Origin: JBCDHN01 sp965224535 | GTDB lineage: Bacteria; Verrucomicrobiota; Verrucomicrobiia; Verrucomicrobiales; DEV007 | NCBI GenBank assembly: GCA_965224535.1 | Contig: CBDCZR010000019.1 | Location: forward strand, 124,001-188,000 | Direction of reading: 5' to 3' | DNA length: 64,000 nucleotides | In this document: piece by piece, positions 61,246 to 64,000 of the stretch | Numbering within the stretch: position 1 is the stretch's first letter | Layout of the letters: every line of letters begins with the position of its first letter | The notes under the pieces: model-generated | What the model saw: only the letters and a program-made list of their open reading frames with translations | The model's database searches: none | Told to the model about the DNA's origin: nothing | Position numbers and translations under genes: made by a program

Positions 61246-62874
61246 GTGCTCCGACTCACCGTCCTCACCCTCATTTTCGCCGTTTTCCCGGCTAGCGCCG
61301 AATGGCTGCCGAATCCCGACCGGCGCGCGCTCAAAACCGAGCCGCCGGCCGCTCCGGAAACCCCGCCGGACCTGATTTTGGAGCCGGACGGCGTTTTCAA
61401 GCTTCCCGCCAACGGTCCGGCTCTCATCCGCAGCTTCGTCATCCCCGCCAAGCAGTTGGAAACGCCGCGGCACCTGCAATCGTTGGAACTTTTGCCGGGT
61501 GACGGCGGCGCGGTGCAACACGCGGTGATTCGGCTGGATTTGACCTCCGCGAGCCGGAATCTCGACGCCAGGGACAAGCTGGCGGGTTTCGCCTGGCGGC
61601 CGGAATTGGCCAGTTTGCGTCAGCCGGAAGCGCTTTTCACGGTTTGGACCCCGCGGGCGAGCGTTTCGCAAGCGCCGTTGGGGACGGGATGGCGCGTTCA
61701 TCCGGATGCCGACTTCGTGGTGACGCTGCATCTCAAACCCAACGGCAAGGAACGGGAAATCAAGCCCATGATCGCGTGCTGGTTCGCTTCTGCGCCAATT
61801 CACCACGTTTTGGCGCTGCGCATGGCCAACGAGACCATCGACATTCGCAGCGGCGCGGAGGAATACAGCCTGCGCGACAGTTTTACCCTGCCGGTGGACG
61901 CCAAATTGCACGGAATCTACCCGGTGGCGAATCGGATCGCGGAAACGGTTCGGCTGGACTTTTTTGAGGTCGGGCCGGTCGGCGACCGCATTTTCGAAAT
62001 TCCGGCGTGGACGCCCAATGCCCAGGAAGACTACCGATTTGCCGAGCCGCTGGAGTTGCCGGCCGGTTCTCGCCTGGAAATGAGCTGGATTTACAACAAC
62101 TCGGCGGAGCGCTTCAAAATGCCGCGAAAAGTGCGCTGGGGACCAAAATTGACCGACGAAGTGGGCGAAATTTACCTTCAACTGGCCGTGGATGAGGAGC
62201 GCAAGGCCGTCAAGCTGGCTCACGCCATCAACCGGCATCAGCTTTCCCTGGCGATCGAGCGCGCCGAACACCATTTTGACAACGATGCCGAGGCGCACGC
62301 GGAATTGGCGGTTCTCTACGCCGATCTTGGCGAGCAAGAGACGGCGGTGTCTCACGGGCGAAAAGCGGTGGAATTGGCCCCGGACAGCGCCCAAGCACAC
62401 GGAGCGCTCGGTGCGGCCTACCTGGCGGATGATTTTCAGTTCAGCGCGGAAAAACACCTGAAAAAAGCCGCGGATCTCAATCCCAACAACGCCAAGCACT
62501 GGTTTAACCTGGCCAACGTCTACCTGGGCTACAAAGTCCCCCGGCGCGCCATCGAATTCTACACCAAAGCCGCGAAAATCGACCCCCGAGACGTGCGAAT
62601 CGCCAACAATCTGGGTACGGCCTACCTGACGTTGTACGATCCCGATGAGCCCGAGAAGGGGCAGGAATTTTTGAATCTAGCCCGAAAAAACCTCGAAAAA
62701 GTGGTCGCCAGATACCCGCGTCACTCGCTGGCGACGGCAAATTTAGGCCGAACCCTGCAATTACTTGGCCAGAAATCTCAAGCCATACGTCTATACCAAA
62801 GGGCCATCCTGTTGGCCCCGGGGATGGAGCCCACTCTGCGTCCCCTCATCGCCCAACTGGAAGGCCAGCCTTGA
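61246..62874 (+). CDS. Monooxygenase-like (PHM-type) domain with C-terminal TPR repeats
   Basis: A 542-aa exported protein; GTG 61246 starts the signal peptide LRLTVLTLIFAVFPASAE. Residues about 30-310 resemble the copper type II ascorbate-dependent monooxygenase (PHM) fold: WTPRASVSQAPLGTGWRVHP, DADFVVTLHLKPNGK and the closing LEMSWIYNNSAERF ... VRWGPKLTDEVGE. Some copper-ligand His and Met positions look changed (one His in TLHLKP, Val for Met near the end), so catalysis is doubtful. Residues 330-540 are TPR repeats (SHGRKAVELAPDSAQAHGAL, AADLNPNNAKHWFNLANVYL). The start is not ATG, so it may be moved. Confidence 0.65.
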   Translation: MLRLTVLTLIFAVFPASAEWLPNPDRRALKTEPPAAPETPPDLILEPDGVFKLPANGPALIRSFVIPAKQLETPRHLQSLELLPGDGGAVQHAVIRLDLTSASRNLDARDKLAGFAWRPELASLRQPEALFTVWTPRASVSQAPLGTGWRVHPDADFVVTLHLKPNGKEREIKPMIACWFASAPIHHVLALRMANETIDIRSGAEEYSLRDSFTLPVDAKLHGIYPVANRIAETVRLDFFEVGPVGDRIFEIPAWTPNAQEDYRFAEPLELPAGSRLEMSWIYNNSAERFKMPRKVRWGPKLTDEVGEIYLQLAVDEERKAVKLAHAINRHQLSLAIERAEHHFDNDAEAHAELAVLYADLGEQETAVSHGRKAVELAPDSAQAHGALGAAYLADDFQFSAEKHLKKAADLNPNNAKHWFNLANVYLGYKVPRRAIEFYTKAAKIDPRDVRIANNLGTAYLTLYDPDEPEKGQEFLNLARKNLEKVVARYPRHSLATANLGRTLQLLGQKSQAIRLYQRAILLAPGMEPTLRPLIAQLEGQP

Positions 62875-62929
62875 CCCAACCGCGAAGTTTGGGCAGGTTG
62901 ACCATCCCCTAACCCATACAGATCCATCC

Positions 62930-63508
62930 ATGATTCTTGCCAACTTCTTCGTTAGCGACCAGGTCCTGCAAACCCTAGCCTACATCTTTACGGCGCTATC
63001 CGGGGTCGCCAGCATCGCCCTCACCATCCACAAATTCGGTCTCTCGCCCTGGAAGCGGGTTTTGCTCATCGTCGGGGTCATCATGTTCGGTTTAGCCCTG
63101 CTGGTGGTGATCATCCCGCAGATGAACAAATCCCACGGACCGGCCATCGTGACCCAACAGGAGCAGGATACGTTGAACCAGCTGACTCAGTATGTCGGCG
63201 CAAGCAACATCGCGGCCGTCACCCAGAGTGCGGACGGAGAATTGGCGACCGTGGCCGCAACTGGCGGCGTGAAACGCGTCTCCAAGACCATGTATGCCGT
63301 GCAAACACCCGATGGCGGAAAAGCCTACGTTTTCAGCGGCGCCGCCTTTGATTGCGAGGTCGATGGACAACGCGTCAACTGCCAATTGCTGGAAGCCATT
63401 GAAGGCCGCGTCATCGTTGTTTACGGCGACAAAGTGGACCAAATCGACCTTGGTGGCGATCAAGAAGACGCCACGTTTAAGGTGGAAAAACTGGTCGTTA
63501 ACCTTTAA
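62930..63508 (+). CDS. Small membrane protein of unknown function
   Basis: A 192-aa protein with two N-terminal membrane helices (VLQTLAYIFTALSGVASIAL and VLLIVGVIMFGLALLVVIIP) and a C-terminal soluble part (VAATGGVKRVSKTMYAVQTP ... GRVIVVYGDKVDQIDLG) that looks like a small beta-domain with one CxxxxxxxxC pair (FDCEVDGQRVNCQL). No family recognised. It is 55 bp after the TPR gene and 55 bp before the next small gene. Confidence 0.6.
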   Translation: MILANFFVSDQVLQTLAYIFTALSGVASIALTIHKFGLSPWKRVLLIVGVIMFGLALLVVIIPQMNKSHGPAIVTQQEQDTLNQLTQYVGASNIAAVTQSADGELATVAATGGVKRVSKTMYAVQTPDGGKAYVFSGAAFDCEVDGQRVNCQLLEAIEGRVIVVYGDKVDQIDLGGDQEDATFKVEKLVVNL

Positions 63509-63563
63509 CCTCCCCAAAACAAACCCGATGAATTTTTCATTGCCCATCCCGTTCAAAAAACCC

Positions 63564-63965
63564 ATGAAAACGCCGCTGTTCTTCAAATCCCTCGCCGTTC
63601 TGTTTCTCGCAGGAATTGCCACCGCCGCTGCCCAAGACGTCAAAGTCGGCGTTCTCAAATATCCCGGCCGCGACGCTTTAGTGACCGCCTTGAGAGGCGC
63701 AGGCCTCCAAGTTGTCGATTCCGCGGCAGTGGATACCGCTTCCGGCGGCAAACCCAAGGTTGATTCCGCCGCTGCGGTCGAAATTGGCCCGAAATGCGGC
63801 GCAACCGTGCTGGTAAGCGTTCTCCCGCTGCCCGGCAACAACGTGGCGCAAATCTTGAGCACCTCCAACGCGACGGTGGTTGGCGCAACCGGCAAAGACG
63901 CCAAAGGCCTGGCTTCCGCCATCAAACAGGCGATCGACATGAACAAGGCCAACTTGCTCAAGTAG
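63564..63965 (+). CDS. Small secreted protein of unknown function
   Basis: A 133-aa protein with a signal peptide (MKTPLFFKSLAVLFLAGIAT, cut near AAAQ). The mature part starts DVKVGVLKYPGRDALVTALR and is alpha/beta in character (GATVLVSVLPLPGNNVAQIL). ATG 63528 is an in-frame alternative that adds 12 residues before the signal. No family recognised. Confidence 0.6.
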   Translation: MKTPLFFKSLAVLFLAGIATAAAQDVKVGVLKYPGRDALVTALRGAGLQVVDSAAVDTASGGKPKVDSAAAVEIGPKCGATVLVSVLPLPGNNVAQILSTSNATVVGATGKDAKGLASAIKQAIDMNKANLLK

Positions 63966-64000
63966 CCTCAAACCTCCAAAAATCGATTTCAACAAGCGCG

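Overview
The window is about 60% G+C, gene-dense chromosomal DNA, probably from a Verrucomicrobiota bacterium (Opitutae- or Chthoniobacter-like). This is inferred from the gene set rather than from a marker gene: a pbpC/alpha-2-macroglobulin pair, a short rsmH-ftsL-ftsI division cluster, two sulfatases, an SHD1-type small membrane protein, HEAT/WD40/TPR proteins, a two-partner-secretion exoprotein with FecR, xisH/xisI, and families of palindromic repeats typical of the PVC group. No rRNA or tRNA gene was seen.

Layout. 1-8116 (minus): penicillin-binding protein 1C (cut by the window edge), a 1799-aa thioester alpha-2-macroglobulin and a TMEM43-like membrane protein. 8299-12452 (plus): rsmH, ftsL-like and ftsI, with about 720 bp of palindromic repeats between ftsL and ftsI. 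12521-19205: leuD, a DUF58 protein, a nucleotidyltransferase with a small overlapping partner, a pseudopilin-like protein overlapping an FMN/4Fe-4S membrane protein, two related secreted proteins and an M48 protease. 19221-26009: a muramidase-like/trypsin-like fusion, a GntP permease, a HEAT-repeat membrane protein and a WD40 protein, the last two converging on a 168-bp palindromic element. 26135-33783: purL, a ferritin-like protein, a SurA/PpiD-like protein, a TPR protein, rarA and an esterase. 33811-37497: an SHD1-like protein, a xisHI cassette between two 41-bp direct repeats, and an unusual TerC-sulfatase continuous reading frame. 37630-49131: a very long pyruvate:ferredoxin oxidoreductase, a glycerophosphodiesterase plus glycerol-3-phosphate dehydrogenase, a second copy of the 168-bp element, a PBP1A-like protein with degenerate transpeptidase motifs, and a MidA-type methyltransferase.

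49132-50771 is an accessory patch: a hairpin, a broken lipoprotein gene, a structured RNA candidate that resembles the HEARO/omega RNAs of IscB transposons but has no IscB gene, an IS66-type left end with a chimeric open frame, and A+T-rich orphan frames. 50772-63965: a secreted protein of unknown function, a nonsense-interrupted metzincin pseudogene, a two-partner-secretion exoprotein with FecR, a PIN toxin and antitoxin overlapping the end of a sulfatase, a family-2 glycosyltransferase, a monooxygenase-like TPR protein and two small membrane/secreted proteins.

Genes that plausibly work together: pbpC with the macroglobulin (envelope repair and defence), rsmH-ftsL-ftsI (division), the phosphodiesterase with GlpD (phospholipid head-group catabolism to dihydroxyacetone phosphate), FecR with the exoprotein, and the PIN pair. 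All family assignments come from reading translations by eye; none was checked against a database.
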